DNA of 64,000 nucleotides. Source: JBBIJO01 sp037445895 (GTDB lineage: Bacteria; Bacteroidota; Ignavibacteria; Kapaibacteriales; UBA2268). The notes below the pieces were generated by a model that did no database searches, was not told the origin of the DNA, and saw only the letters and a list, made by a program, of their open reading frames with translations. Position numbers and translations under genes: made by a program. The stretch covers positions 186,001 through 250,000 of the forward strand of contig JBBIJO010000002.1 of NCBI GenBank assembly GCA_037445895.1, read 5' to 3'. Position 1 is the first letter of the stretch, and each line of letters begins with the position of its first letter. Of the stretch, positions 1 through 10,051 are shown piece by piece.

Positions 1-2
1 AG

Positions 3-449
3 AAGATTGGTGAATACGGAAATCTTCCATCGGGCGAAGTTTATCTTGCACCGTGGGAAAAACAGACAAATGGTGTTATCGTATTCGACGGCTCTATTAG
101 CGGAATTGGTTTGCTCAAAGACCCGATTCGTGTCTTCGTCGAAGATGGACTTGGAGTCGATTTCGAAGGTGGCGAGGAAGCGAAACAACTTTACGAAATG
201 CTTAGAAGTGTTGGACAGCAAGCCTTTGCTATTGGTGAATTCGGAATCGGAACAAATTACAAAGCACAAATAACCGGAAAGATTTTAGAAGACGAGAAGG
301 TTCTTGGAACTGTCCATATCGCTTTTGGCAACAATCTAACGATGGGGGGAAAAATTAAAGTTAAAAGTCACGTCGATGGAATTATAACAAAACCCAATGT
401 CTATTTCGACGACCAATTAGTTATGAAAGAAGGTAAATTGTTGATATAG
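3..449 (+). CDS. Aminopeptidase, M29/COG2309 family, C-terminal part
   Basis: The reading frame is open at the window's left edge, so only the last 148 residues are present. They read like the C-terminal half of the metal-dependent leucyl aminopeptidase (M29, aminopeptidase T/S) and NicX-like family: a GNLPSGEVYLAP segment, then VFDGSI, an EFGIGTN stretch, a GKILEDEKVLGTVHIAFG block and a late SHVDGI motif. In that family the conserved Glu, His and Asp residues of these blocks bind two metal ions; which residues do so here is assigned by family knowledge. The protein would be cytoplasmic and would remove N-terminal amino acids from peptides. The following gene starts three bases after its stop. 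A related non-peptidase member of COG2309 is possible. Confidence 0.75.
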   Translation, partial: KIGEYGNLPSGEVYLAPWEKQTNGVIVFDGSISGIGLLKDPIRVFVEDGLGVDFEGGEEAKQLYEMLRSVGQQAFAIGEFGIGTNYKAQITGKILEDEKVLGTVHIAFGNNLTMGGKIKVKSHVDGIITKPNVYFDDQLVMKEGKLLI

Positions 450-452
450 ACT

Positions 453-1460
453 ATGAAAACCGTTTGCTGGCTCGCTGTTTCATTTTTGCTGTTTTTTTCG
501 CTTACAGAATTCATTATTTCGCAAAACGAAGTGCCACACTTTCCTATCGTCAATTACAAAACTGTCGTCTTCAAAAACTCAACCGAATTCAATAAGTTTA
601 TAAAAGAGCATCAACCACAAAAATTCAATAAAATCAAATATCGAGTTATAACAACATTGAATCGGAAAGAACTCCGGTATTTTCGTTTGAATCAAAAAAT
701 CGTTGTTCCCGATACTTACATCGACGACTTACGTGCATATTCAGTGTTTCCTTTATACTACGAAGGAGCAAAAGACATCCCTAAACTAATACTGGTATCG
801 AATGTTTACCAATGCTATGCCTGTTACGAATTTGGGAACCTGGTTCGCTTCGCGGCAGCCAATACTGGGAAAAAAACAACCCCAACGTATCCTGGTCGTT
901 ACAGTCTGTATTGGCGAGAGCGTTTGCGGCGTTCTTCTTTCAACGACGAATGGGTGATGCCATTTACTTGGAATTTCCATTTGCTGATTGGTGCTGCATT
1001 TCATCAGTTTGCAATGCCTGGCTATCCGGTTTCCCATTCCTGTATTCGACAATTCAAAGAAGATGCAGAATGGCTTTTTAATTGGGGCGAGGGAGCAAAA
1101 TACAAACCAAAAACTGGATATGTTCCATTTTCCGGAACCCCTGTGATTATTATAGATTTCTTCGATTTTGTGAAATCAGAGCGACGTTGGCTCGACTTGA
1201 CCTCGAATCAACTTAAAATCCAAGGGCTTCCGCCGCACCCCCTCGAAGTAGAAGAAGCTCTTATTCCAATACAGCACGTTCCACCAGAATTTCGTAACCT
1301 ATTGAGCAAGAAAGACTTTAAGCGATATAAATACGCGGAAGATACTTTGAAAGCTCGCGGTGTTCTACCAAAAAATATTCGACTTACACCCTCGAAATCT
1401 TTGCAAAAAAATAGGACAAAGGACACCTCGAAAGTTACTCAACGAGCAAAACAGCCATAG
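453..1460 (+). CDS. L,D-transpeptidase (YkuD domain), exported
   Basis: A protein of 335 residues with an N-terminal signal peptide (hydrophobic residues 4-22, then SQ). Around residues 184-199 it carries the YkuD catalytic signature: His184, then S194-H195-S196-C197-I-R199, where Cys197 is the expected nucleophile. The usual SHGC is SHSC here. Enzymes of this family make 3-3 cross-links in peptidoglycan or attach proteins to it, so it should act in the periplasm. Residues 30-180 resemble no domain I can name beyond the YkuD fold; the last 40 residues are Lys/Ser/Thr-rich and probably disordered. It follows the aminopeptidase by three bases and converges on the sensor kinase gene. Family assignment is firm; the exact substrate is unknown. 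Confidence 0.8.
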   Translation: MKTVCWLAVSFLLFFSLTEFIISQNEVPHFPIVNYKTVVFKNSTEFNKFIKEHQPQKFNKIKYRVITTLNRKELRYFRLNQKIVVPDTYIDDLRAYSVFPLYYEGAKDIPKLILVSNVYQCYACYEFGNLVRFAAANTGKKTTPTYPGRYSLYWRERLRRSSFNDEWVMPFTWNFHLLIGAAFHQFAMPGYPVSHSCIRQFKEDAEWLFNWGEGAKYKPKTGYVPFSGTPVIIIDFFDFVKSERRWLDLTSNQLKIQGLPPHPLEVEEALIPIQHVPPEFRNLLSKKDFKRYKYAEDTLKARGVLPKNIRLTPSKSLQKNRTKDTSKVTQRAKQP

Positions 1461-1558
1461 AACATCCCCAATTGATAGTCCCTCTCTTCGTTTAAACAAA
1501 GAATCGCAACTTCTTAATTCCATTTACAAACTCGTCTTTCTAATGTGGAATCCTTTGG

Positions 1559-2791
1559 TCATTCGAACACCGGGAATTTATTCGGCAATTCAATTGCAAA
1601 CGTAGTGCCTTTACCAACATTCGTATCTTTAATATAGATTTTGCTTTTGTGGTAGTCTTCGATAATTCGTTTGCAAAAAGTTAGCCCAATACCCCAGCCT
1701 CTTTTCTTTGTTGTAAAGCCGGGTTGGAAAGCGTATCGTCGCTGTTTTGCTGTCATACCGCGTCCGTTGTCGGTAATCTGGATAAAGATTTTCCTTTTTG
1801 TTTGCTGAATTGTTATCTTAACAAATCCCTTTTCGCTTTCTATTGATTCGAAAGAATTTTTTAAAAGATTTTCAATTACCCAGGAAAAGAGCACAGGATT
1901 AACATCGACAAATATAGTTTTTTGTGGATAATCTCGGATTAATGCAATTTTTTTCCCAAGATGTGGAACTCTCCGCTCGAAGTAATCAATAATTTCGTCG
2001 ATGATATGCACAAGGTTTGCCCTTTTCATTTCTGGATTGGAACCTATTTTGGAAAATCTTTCCGAAATTGTCTTTAATCGGTTCAAATCGTTCCCCATTT
2101 CCCGAAGGACTTCATCTTTTTGTATCTGTTCTTCGGAGTTCGATTGTAGTATTTCAATCCACGCCAAAAGGCTCGAAAGAGGTGTCCCGAGTTGGTGGGC
2201 AGCTTCTTTTGCCATTCCAACCCAAAGTTTCGATTCCTCGCTTCGGCGCAGGTAATTGAACGCTATATATGCAAGAGTTACAAATGAAATTGCAATAAAT
2301 ATTTCGATGAGTGGAAAGTATTTGAATTCGTCTATAAGCGATGAATGAGTGTAATAAAACTTTGCAAAAACCATCCCAGTGTCGTCGAAAATAACGATTG
2401 GTTCATATTCGGACTTCATTCTTTTGATGAAAGATTTTAAATACTCTCGCTTTTCGTTCGTAGTCCATTTCGGATTAAATTGAATGTTTAACGAATACGA
2501 CTCGAAAGGAAAGATTGGGTTGTCTTTCTCGTCGGTCATAATAATAGGGAATTTGATAAGATTCGACATTTTGTTGACTAAAAAATCGATATCTTCGGTG
2601 TTCGTATTGGGATTTGTATAGCGCCGATATATGTCTGCATAAAATTGAATTGATTGCTTTTCGCGTTGCACAAGCTCATTAACCAATAAATTCGAAAAGA
2701 TTAATATAATCACAACAATAGAAAGTGCTATTGCAATCAGAATGAGCTTTATTTGCCATTTATTTGTTGTTCCCAAGCGCAAGATTGACAT
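1559..2791 (-). CDS. Membrane sensor histidine kinase
   Basis: A 410-residue two-component sensor kinase. Transmembrane helices lie at about residues 15-37 and 160-180 and frame a small extracytoplasmic domain. The phospho-accepting His is His199 in AKEAAHQLGTPLSS, an H-box form frequent in Bacteroidota-type kinases. The ATPase domain follows with an N-box (ENLLKNSFES), G1 (DNGRGM) and G2 (GWGIGLTFCKRI). No response regulator is adjacent, so this is an orphan kinase. Its first 32 bases overlap the end of hisS in another frame, which suggests co-transcription with hisS. No signal can be deduced from the sensor domain. Confidence 0.9.
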   Translation of the reverse strand: MSILRLGTTNKWQIKLILIAIALSIVVIILIFSNLLVNELVQREKQSIQFYADIYRRYTNPNTNTEDIDFLVNKMSNLIKFPIIMTDEKDNPIFPFESYSLNIQFNPKWTTNEKREYLKSFIKRMKSEYEPIVIFDDTGMVFAKFYYTHSSLIDEFKYFPLIEIFIAISFVTLAYIAFNYLRRSEESKLWVGMAKEAAHQLGTPLSSLLAWIEILQSNSEEQIQKDEVLREMGNDLNRLKTISERFSKIGSNPEMKRANLVHIIDEIIDYFERRVPHLGKKIALIRDYPQKTIFVDVNPVLFSWVIENLLKNSFESIESEKGFVKITIQQTKRKIFIQITDNGRGMTAKQRRYAFQPGFTTKKRGWGIGLTFCKRIIEDYHKSKIYIKDTNVGKGTTFAIELPNKFPVFE

Positions 2792-4040
2792 TTGCCGAAT
2801 TTAAATATTCCACTAAATTTTCGAATGGGATTGATGTTTGGCTGCTGTTGCCCATATTTCTAAGAGTGGCTTGCCGTTTCGCAATTTCTTCGTCGCCAAC
2901 AATCAAAGTGAAAGTAGCATTTTGTTTGTTTGCTTCTTTCAATTGTGCCTTGAGCGACTTTCTTTGAATATCGAATATGGAGGGAATCTTATGTTTCCTC
3001 AAATTTTCGGCAATAGAGATAACTTCGTTAATGTATGTTGGATTTGTATATGCAACAAAGACTAAAGGTTCCGATTTTTGCTTAAATTTGTTTAACTGTT
3101 CAAGAATTAAAATAATTCTTTCGATTCCTAAAGCAAAACCTATTGCCGGAATTTCTTTGCTTCCAAACTGTTGAAACAACTCGTCGTAGCGACCGCCGCC
3201 TCCGAATGCGTCCTGTGCTCCAAGAATTTCACTTTGAAATTCAAAAACTGTGTGGGAATAATAATCGAGACCTCGAACCAACCTGGGGTTAATCACAAAA
3301 TCAATAGAATTTTCTTTTAACAGTTTTTGAACATAATCGAAGTGTTCCAAACTCCTTCCATCTAAATATTCTAATATATTAGGGGCTCGCAAGAGTATTT
3401 CTTGGTCTTTTTCGTCTTTTGAATCGAGAATTCTCAAAGGATTACGTTCCAAACGCTCTTTGCTTTCCAAAGAGAGATAATTCCTATGTTCAACAAGAAA
3501 ACGAACCAGTATATCTTTATACTTTTTCCTCGAATAGGAATTGCCGATAGAATTTATTTGCAATGAATAATTCAAAATCCCAAGATTTTGAATTAACGAA
3601 TTTGCAAGTAGAAGAATCTCCACATCCGCTTCTGGTTCAATCGAACCAATTAATTCAGCGCCATATTGATGGAACTGACGCAATCGCCCTTTCTGTGGCC
3701 TTTCATATCGAAAAAGCGGCCCAATATACCAAAGACGTAGGACATTATTTCCAAAGAGTAGGTTATTCTGCAGTATCGAGCGAACTACCGAAGCTGTCAT
3801 TTCGGGACGAAGCGTTATCGAATCACCTCCCTTATCCAAAAAGGTATACATTTCTTTATTGACGATGTCGGTTTCTTCTCCAAGTGAACGCAAAAAAACC
3901 TCGGTCCTTTCCATAATTGGGGTTCTTATCTCGCCAAAGCCATAAAGGCGAGAGACTTGGCCCAGAGTTCGTTCAACAAAATTCCAAATAGGAACTTCGA
4001 CAGGTAAAATATCTTTTGTCCCACGAACGGAGTTTATCAT
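2760..4040 (-). CDS. hisS: Histidyl-tRNA synthetase
   Basis: Charges tRNA-His with histidine using ATP; class II aminoacyl-tRNA synthetase acting in the cytoplasm. The 426-residue length is typical. Visible signatures are the N-terminal RGTKDILP, motif 2 (RYERPQKGRLRQFHQYGAE), the histidine-binding LVRGLDYYSHTVFEF block, GGGGRYDEL and motif 3 (PAIGFALGIERI). The C-terminal 100 residues form the anticodon-binding domain. The ATG start lies 15 bases from the end of the preceding T9SS gene, and the stop codon lies inside the kinase gene. Confidence 0.97.
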   Translation of the reverse strand: MINSVRGTKDILPVEVPIWNFVERTLGQVSRLYGFGEIRTPIMERTEVFLRSLGEETDIVNKEMYTFLDKGGDSITLRPEMTASVVRSILQNNLLFGNNVLRLWYIGPLFRYERPQKGRLRQFHQYGAELIGSIEPEADVEILLLANSLIQNLGILNYSLQINSIGNSYSRKKYKDILVRFLVEHRNYLSLESKERLERNPLRILDSKDEKDQEILLRAPNILEYLDGRSLEHFDYVQKLLKENSIDFVINPRLVRGLDYYSHTVFEFQSEILGAQDAFGGGGRYDELFQQFGSKEIPAIGFALGIERIILILEQLNKFKQKSEPLVFVAYTNPTYINEVISIAENLRKHKIPSIFDIQRKSLKAQLKEANKQNATFTLIVGDEEIAKRQATLRNMGNSSQTSIPFENLVEYLNSANVNLALGNNK

Positions 4041-4055
4041 TTCACTAATTCAAAC

Positions 4056-5180
4056 TTATTTAACAACGTTAATTAAAGCCGAAAAAGTTTGATTTTTATA
4101 AGTTAAAAGTAAACGATAAACTCCCGACGTTAACTTACTAATATTAATTGTCTCGGTGTTCGAATTTATTTCAAGCGTAGTTCGCTCCACGATTTGTCCA
4201 AAAGTATTGCAAAAAGTAATTTCTACTATTTCATTTTGCTTTGGCTTGTAATTAGGAAATTCAAGCGTTAAAGTTTCGCTGGCTGGTGTTGGGTATGCAA
4301 TTAAATCGGTTATTCCCTCTTGCATCTCGATTAAGGATATTTTCGCGACACAAACTCCTTGGGCTTGGAACAATCCATTGCGTGTATCGAAAAGGACGCC
4401 AAGCGTATCGGCACGAATACTGCCGATTTCGAATGTTGTCGTATCGGGATATCCCAACAAAACCAACCCTTTAATCTTTGTAAGGATTTTTGTAGTAGAA
4501 TCTATTTGAATATTATCGAACCTCAAATCGACAGTAGCGAAAAAACCATTCTGTTGTTTACTAATTATTATTCCTTGCTCTGAACTTACAAGGTTGAACA
4601 AAGACGCATCGAAAGTTAGCGAAAAAGTTAAGTTTGTAGTTACCGGCTCTTCAATGTTAGAGTCGCCTTTGATATAAATGGGAATTGGAAAATCTTTCGC
4701 TCCAACGAACGCACTTGTATCTCGAATAATAATTTTGTTAGTTGCAAAAGAAATTCCTTCGACAGGAAGAGCATAAACGAACTCAAATGGTTCATCGAAA
4801 ACAATAAGCAATGTATCGTAGAATTGACCAACACTTTTGGGGCTGAAATTCAGATTAATGAAAATTGACTCGTCTGGATTAATCGAGATTGGAGGGGATG
4901 GGTTCGCGGCAAACGAGAAGACTCCAACACCACTCAACTGGAATGCAATGGATTGTATTCTAAAAGGACTTGAACCACTATTATTAATGTAAATTGTTTT
5001 GGTTTTACTTCTACCAACTTGGGCAAACTTAAAATTGATTGGTTCAAACCCTTGCGCTACTTTATCTTTACCCTTCAACAATTGCTCTTCGATAGGTAAA
5101 AATATTGTATCCGTTTGGCATAAAGACCGATTACAAACTGAAAACAGGAAGAATAATGCTATAGTAAACAACTTTTTCAT
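4056..5180 (-). CDS. Exported ASH/cohesin-like protein with T9SS sorting domain
   Basis: A secreted protein of 374 residues. Signal peptide at residues 1-21 (KKLFTIALFFLFSVC). Residues 40-140 read as an ASH/choice-of-anchor-D type Ig-like domain (VGRSKTKTIYINNSG...LNFSPKSVGQFYDTL). Residues 150-260 resemble a cohesin-like beta domain (LTFDASLFNLV). Residues 295-374 are a T9SS type A sorting tail (YPTPASETLTLEF...FGQIVERTT...LTSGVYRLLL). In T9SS organisms this tail directs passage through the outer membrane. Its ATG overlaps the stop codon of the large vWA/WD40 gene by four bases (ATGA), so the two are probably made together and may act together at the cell surface. Ligand unknown. Confidence 0.8.
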   Translation of the reverse strand: MKKLFTIALFFLFSVCNRSLCQTDTIFLPIEEQLLKGKDKVAQGFEPINFKFAQVGRSKTKTIYINNSGSSPFRIQSIAFQLSGVGVFSFAANPSPPISINPDESIFINLNFSPKSVGQFYDTLLIVFDEPFEFVYALPVEGISFATNKIIIRDTSAFVGAKDFPIPIYIKGDSNIEEPVTTNLTFSLTFDASLFNLVSSEQGIIISKQQNGFFATVDLRFDNIQIDSTTKILTKIKGLVLLGYPDTTTFEIGSIRADTLGVLFDTRNGLFQAQGVCVAKISLIEMQEGITDLIAYPTPASETLTLEFPNYKPKQNEIVEITFCNTFGQIVERTTLEINSNTETINISKLTSGVYRLLLTYKNQTFSALINVVK

Positions 5181-8100
5181 TTTACAATCTGCATTGTTTT
5201 AATCAAAGTTTGATTTGGCGTTTTCAAAACATAGAAGTAAATCCCAGCAGTAAGTTCAGTAATATCGAAGGAATATCGGTATTTTCCCGGCTTTAAATAT
5301 TCACCGAAAAGAAACTTGGAGTGCATCCCAGAATAATCATATAAATCGAGCGACGTCCAGCCTGTTTCAATAGTTTCGAATTCAATTGCAATAATTTCGC
5401 TTGCTGGATTGGGTTGATTTTGTCCTAAATAAAGCCGTCCATCCGCATCGAAGAGCCGGACTCCCCCTTGCCGGCATAGATTCGAAAGTTTAAGCAATCC
5501 AGATTTTTCTTTAATGTTGATTTTGCCTTGCCCAATCGGATAAGAATTTTCAATCGAAAGTGGTGTTAACGTATCGTTCCCCAAAGCAACCTTGAAATCC
5601 AAATTGATTAGTATTGAATCGAGCAAGTTGCTGTTTTTAGCTTTTACTATAAGTGTTCTATTGTCTCCTTTGGTGAAAGATTCAAACTCTTTATTCAAAG
5701 GTTCAAGGATAGATTTGTTGAATGTGAGGTCGAAAGCAATACCTTCGTAATTCGAGTTTGGATTTTGGAAAAGTTGGTTAGATATTTTAATAGGAATTCG
5801 CACCATATCCCCGGGAGAAGCTTCGAAAGTATCGACCGAAATTAGTATGGAATCGAATACCGGTTTGATTCCTTCGGCAAAGAACTGTATGTATGCTTTT
5901 GGGACTTCTGTATTGTTCGAAAATTCGAAAAGGCAAATTCGACGCCCAACAGTATCGGGAGTAAATCGAACTGTAATAGGTTTGGTTCGATTGGGAAGCA
6001 ATGTCGAAGGGTTGCCTCCGTCGATAATCACAAAGTTCAGCGAGTCGGGACCAATATTAGAAATTTTTGTTATCTCCACAGGGGTTGTGCTTACATTTTT
6101 TAAAGCAAAAGACAAAATAGTATCGCGAAATTCTCCTAATTCAACATAGCCTAAATCAACAAATTGTGGGTTAACCTCGAGCGGCGGTATAAAACCAATA
6201 CCAGTGAGTTTTTTCACAATGCTGTCGCCATCAAATTTAAACTTTACGAAAGCCAGACGCGTTCCTATGTCTTTTGGCGAAAAGTTGAGCAAAGCAATAA
6301 TCGAGTCGTTTGCATTGATACTTTTGGTTTTGTTTATATCAATGATTTTAAACTCGTCGGAATTTGAACCAAAAATTTCAATACTTTTTATTTTAAGTGG
6401 GATACTCGATGAATTATATGCAAAAGGAATAACGAGCGTATCGAGCGAGGTTCCAACGGGAACGCGACCGAAGTCAACATCGGTTGCAACAAATTTCGTC
6501 TTCCTGATAGAAAACGGGCAATCGGATGTATCGATTTGCAGCCCTAACTTAGTGCGATTGAATATTTTAGCTGTGCTATCCCAACTCGATGTTAAAAGCA
6601 TTGCATCGTCGAAACTGAAAGAGGCAGAAGTAATTGAATTCGAATGCTCACCAATTGCCATAGAGTCTATCAATTCTCCCGTTTCGGGATTCCACCGTAA
6701 CACCCTTCCATCGCTTCCAGCTGTGATTAACCAATTTCCAGTCGAGTTGAAGTAGGCTGTATTAATAGCTGGATAACTCACAGTATCGTGTGCTAAAAAA
6801 AATTTATAATCGTGGGTTGCAACATTACTAGTTGTATCATAGTCCCAAATAAAAATTAACCCCAAATGCGAAACCGCTGCAATTATCCTTTTGTTTAAAT
6901 TTATTGCAAATTGGTGTATATGATTATTCCTATATTTTGTTGAATATGTTTTGGTTATTTTAAGTTCTTTTATGTTATATCCATATACATTCCCATCGTA
7001 GGAAGCAAAGAAGACAAAATTGGAATCGGGAGCAAAGCTAGCAAAATATATTGGGTTTTTTCTGAAAGATAAAGTGTCGACAATTTTCTTCGATCGCAAA
7101 TCCCAAACAAAACAGGAGCCATCAGTTCCCGAGGTTACAATGTAAAGCCCGTCGAGACTAAAATTTGCCGAAGTAACTTTTCCAGTATGTCCACGAAATG
7201 CGTAAATAGAATCGCCAGTTTTAACATCCCAAAGAATAGCACTGCTATCGTCGCTTGCCGTAAGAGCATAACGATCCTCGTTATCGAAACAAGCCCAATC
7301 CACCTGGTCGGTGTGTCCTTTTAGGTTAAACAGTTTTGTCCCCGTCCCTGGATTCCATATACTTGCATACTCGTCTGCGTCTTTTGTCCCAGTTATAATC
7401 AGCGAAGCGTCGCGATTGAAATTAGCAATGTTGACGGAGCTTCTGTGGCGAAGTTCAACGGTTTCGCCAGCGTTGTTTGGCCAAATTTGTATGATACGAA
7501 CTAAACAGGAATCTGATTCCGGAAATTTTGTCGGATCGAGCCACCATTTATATTCCATTCCAAGAACATTCACCGCTAAGGTATCCCACGTTACCCCATT
7601 GTTTGTTGAGTATTGAAGTTGAACAACATCAGCTGCAAGAACCCCTTCCCAATCGATTTTAATAGTATCGCCAATAGCAAATTTTTCTCCACAATTTGGA
7701 TGTAAAAGCTTTAATGTCCGAGTCTTAGGCCGCTTATTTGGGAAACCACCTGTAATATTTATCTTCCTAATATAGCAAGCATCCGAGAAAATAACAAGAC
7801 TATCGAAGACTATCGATGAATCAGTTGGAACAAATTGAATTGTCAATTTATACGGTTCATCTTTGGAAAGAACAAACGGAGAGGAAATATTCCCGCTAAT
7901 TATTGTAAAATGTGGGTCAGAAATTTTAAAGCTGTCAATTCGAATATTGTGATTCTTTGCTGTGATTGTTACGTCTAAATTTTTCGGAGTCGAAGGAATA
8001 ACCGAGCTAAAACGAAGGAAAGGAGGATTTGCTGTTAAAGCAGGGAAGTCGGAATTTGCGAGTTCAATATTAAATGAAATGGAATCAAAATTTTTATAAA

Positions 8101-8929
8101 TCAAAAGTTCGTCGCGCAAATTTGAACAAGCAGGAAGAGTTTGCCAATTCACCATTGCCACTTTCCCGCTACGAGAGATAAAATCAATAGTTCGAGCAAG
8201 CCAAAGTGAGTCTGCATCCGTTAAATACTCGAAATATCCTCCATCGGTTCGACGTGCAAGGATTCTCAAATTATCGTCCGCCGAATTGCCAATCATTAAT
8301 GTAAATATCCTACAATTTTTTTGGTTGGCTATGTTAGCAATTTCATTAAAGTTGAAATCCCTATTTTTATCGGTAATTAAAACGACAGAGCGAGGAAATT
8401 TGGCAAGATCCGAGAAAAACAAAGCACCAACTTTGAACCCAATAAATGCAGTATCGAAATTTGAGCCAAATCGTGTGTTTGAATTTGGAAGAGCCGATGC
8501 AATCTCCGAGGGATTCGAAACAAAATCGCTAATAACATAACTTCTTGAATCGAAAGCAATAAGAGAAAATTCGGCATTAATCAAATTATTTGCAATACCG
8601 TTTATCAGGTTTTTAGCTAAGGTAAAATTCCTGTTGTTAATTTGGAAATTTCCTGTGGAAAGGTCTAAAAGGAAAATGATTGAGAGGTTGCCCTCGATTG
8701 GCGGATTGGGTCGCGAAAAACCAAAGGAACTTATAGGAACAAAATCTTCGTAGATTTCAAAATCTACTTCATTTATATCTACAATTGGATTTGAATTCTG
8801 GTTTAAAACCAAATAAGAAAAATTTATCTGAGAAGTATCAACCTGCAAATCAATAGGAACAATTTTAGAATAAGTGTTTGCTATTAAATTAAAAAGGAAA
8901 ATCAATATTAGACAATAATATTTATTCAT
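5177..8929 (-). CDS. Giant exported vWA / WD40 / ASH protein with T9SS sorting domain
   Basis: A mosaic of 1250 residues. I start at the ATG at 8929 because a clean signal peptide follows (residues 3-21); an upstream start at 8983 would put 18 residues before it. Domains in order: von Willebrand A-like domain 80-255 (FLLDLSTGN, a partial MIDAS lacking the second Ser), ASH-like 260-395, a GDTIKIDWEG beta domain 408-490, a WD40 propeller 500-795 with about six or seven blades (ILWDVKTGD, FVWDLRSKK, FIWDYD, LRWNPETGE), two ASH domains 810-910 and 920-1018, a cohesin-like domain 1025-1135, and a T9SS type A tail 1165-1250 (NQPNPASEII...AGIYFYVLKT). It is likely displayed on or shed from the cell surface as an adhesion or scaffold protein; that role is inference. 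Confidence 0.85.
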   Translation of the reverse strand: MNKYYCLILIFLFNLIANTYSKIVPIDLQVDTSQINFSYLVLNQNSNPIVDINEVDFEIYEDFVPISSFGFSRPNPPIEGNLSIIFLLDLSTGNFQINNRNFTLAKNLINGIANNLINAEFSLIAFDSRSYVISDFVSNPSEIASALPNSNTRFGSNFDTAFIGFKVGALFFSDLAKFPRSVVLITDKNRDFNFNEIANIANQKNCRIFTLMIGNSADDNLRILARRTDGGYFEYLTDADSLWLARTIDFISRSGKVAMVNWQTLPACSNLRDELLIYKNFDSISFNIELANSDFPALTANPPFLRFSSVIPSTPKNLDVTITAKNHNIRIDSFKISDPHFTIISGNISSPFVLSKDEPYKLTIQFVPTDSSIVFDSLVIFSDACYIRKINITGGFPNKRPKTRTLKLLHPNCGEKFAIGDTIKIDWEGVLAADVVQLQYSTNNGVTWDTLAVNVLGMEYKWWLDPTKFPESDSCLVRIIQIWPNNAGETVELRHRSSVNIANFNRDASLIITGTKDADEYASIWNPGTGTKLFNLKGHTDQVDWACFDNEDRYALTASDDSSAILWDVKTGDSIYAFRGHTGKVTSANFSLDGLYIVTSGTDGSCFVWDLRSKKIVDTLSFRKNPIYFASFAPDSNFVFFASYDGNVYGYNIKELKITKTYSTKYRNNHIHQFAINLNKRIIAAVSHLGLIFIWDYDTTSNVATHDYKFFLAHDTVSYPAINTAYFNSTGNWLITAGSDGRVLRWNPETGELIDSMAIGEHSNSITSASFSFDDAMLLTSSWDSTAKIFNRTKLGLQIDTSDCPFSIRKTKFVATDVDFGRVPVGTSLDTLVIPFAYNSSSIPLKIKSIEIFGSNSDEFKIIDINKTKSINANDSIIALLNFSPKDIGTRLAFVKFKFDGDSIVKKLTGIGFIPPLEVNPQFVDLGYVELGEFRDTILSFALKNVSTTPVEITKISNIGPDSLNFVIIDGGNPSTLLPNRTKPITVRFTPDTVGRRICLFEFSNNTEVPKAYIQFFAEGIKPVFDSILISVDTFEASPGDMVRIPIKISNQLFQNPNSNYEGIAFDLTFNKSILEPLNKEFESFTKGDNRTLIVKAKNSNLLDSILINLDFKVALGNDTLTPLSIENSYPIGQGKINIKEKSGLLKLSNLCRQGGVRLFDADGRLYLGQNQPNPASEIIAIEFETIETGWTSLDLYDYSGMHSKFLFGEYLKPGKYRYSFDITELTAGIYFYVLKTPNQTLIKTMQIVK

Positions 8930-9011
8930 ATTGCGAAAAACAAAAGTCCCACTATTAAAATTGTTCGAAAACAAAAATAACACAATTTTTGTAATAAGTT
9001 ACAAGCGTAGG

Positions 9012-9947
9012 TTACCTCCGATTTTTTTGCAATTCCTTGAACATTTCTAAATCTCTTTCTGTCAAGTTTTCTGGTAGTTTCGCTACAAGTTTGATGTAAA
9101 GGTCTCCTCGTTCATTAGGGTTAGAATATTTTGGCATCCCTTGTCCTTTTAATCGCAGTATTCTTCCATTTTGTGAACCAGCAGGTATGTTAAATTTAAT
9201 TGTCCCGCCAAAAGTTCTTAGTTTCGACTCGCCCCCAAGAATCATTTTATATATATCGATTGGAACATCAACATAAAGGTCATCGCCTTTGCGTTCAACT
9301 TTTTTATGTGGTTCAATACGAACAATAATAAGGAGTTCTCCTTTAGTTTTAGTTATGTTGTCCAAAGGAATTCGTAGTATTTGGTTATCGGCAATCCCAG
9401 GTTTAATTTTGATTTCAATTTTTTTATTATCGATACCTACGATGCGCGAAATCCCTTTGTATGCTTCTTCTAATGTGATTCTCAACTCGATAGTATTGGC
9501 TTGGGTTTGTGGGGATTGTTTCTTTGCTTGTTCAGTTCGACGTTTGAAGCCTAGATCGGTACCAAAAATTTTCTCAAAAAAATCCGAAAAAGCACCACCC
9601 GAGGCAAAAACTTCGTCGAGTGGCGTAAATCCTGTCGATTTCTTTCGTCTCGAGCCAACGGATTGGTTGATAAACCAATCGGACCAGTTAAACTGTTCCG
9701 AACGTCCACCCTGTCGCTGAAAATTAAACCAGGAGGCTCCTAAATTGTCATATTTGCTTCTTTTATCTGAATCGCTAAGTACTTCGTATGCTTCATTAAT
9801 TTCCTTGAACTTTTCTTCGTATTCTTTGTTGCCTTGGTTACGGTCTGGGTGATATTTTTGTGCCAGCTTCCGATAAGCCTTTTTAATTTCTTCGGGAGTG
9901 GCATTTTTGTTGACCCCTAAAATTCGATAATAATCTTTGAATTCCAT
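9012..9947 (-). CDS. CbpA-like J-domain co-chaperone
   Basis: A 311-residue DnaJ-type protein. The J-domain fills residues 1-70 with the HPD tripeptide at 33-35 that stimulates DnaK ATPase. A Gly/Phe-rich linker (about 75-130) leads directly to the C-terminal substrate-binding domains (from about 150: [15 protein letters not shown]; later [20 protein letters not shown]). There is no CxxCxGxG zinc-finger region, so it is of the CbpA/type II class rather than canonical DnaJ. It would pass unfolded clients to DnaK in the cytoplasm. Divergent from murI; the 104 bases between them probably hold promoters for both. Confidence 0.9.
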   Translation of the reverse strand: MEFKDYYRILGVNKNATPEEIKKAYRKLAQKYHPDRNQGNKEYEEKFKEINEAYEVLSDSDKRSKYDNLGASWFNFQRQGGRSEQFNWSDWFINQSVGSRRKKSTGFTPLDEVFASGGAFSDFFEKIFGTDLGFKRRTEQAKKQSPQTQANTIELRITLEEAYKGISRIVGIDNKKIEIKIKPGIADNQILRIPLDNITKTKGELLIIVRIEPHKKVERKGDDLYVDVPIDIYKMILGGESKLRTFGGTIKFNIPAGSQNGRILRLKGQGMPKYSNPNERGDLYIKLVAKLPENLTERDLEMFKELQKNRR

Positions 9948-10051
9948 ATCTATCTAAATATCAAACAATCATAAAAATACAACAACATTAGAAACGAAAA
10001 AAATACAATTTTGTTTATTTTTTATAAATTTGCATTCTTTCTTATTGAGTT

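Noticed and set aside
3563..3862. Open frame of 99 codons on the plus strand inside hisS
   Set aside because: Antisense to conserved synthetase motifs, no similarity to known proteins.
6204..6755. Open frame of 183 codons on the plus strand inside the WD40 gene
   Set aside because: Antisense to a clear coding sequence; low-complexity Ser/Leu-rich translation without domains.
10025..10032. TAAATTTG as a -7 promoter element for murI
   Set aside because: It matches the Bacteroidota -7 consensus, but no -33 TTTG occurs at the right spacing, so support is too weak to list.
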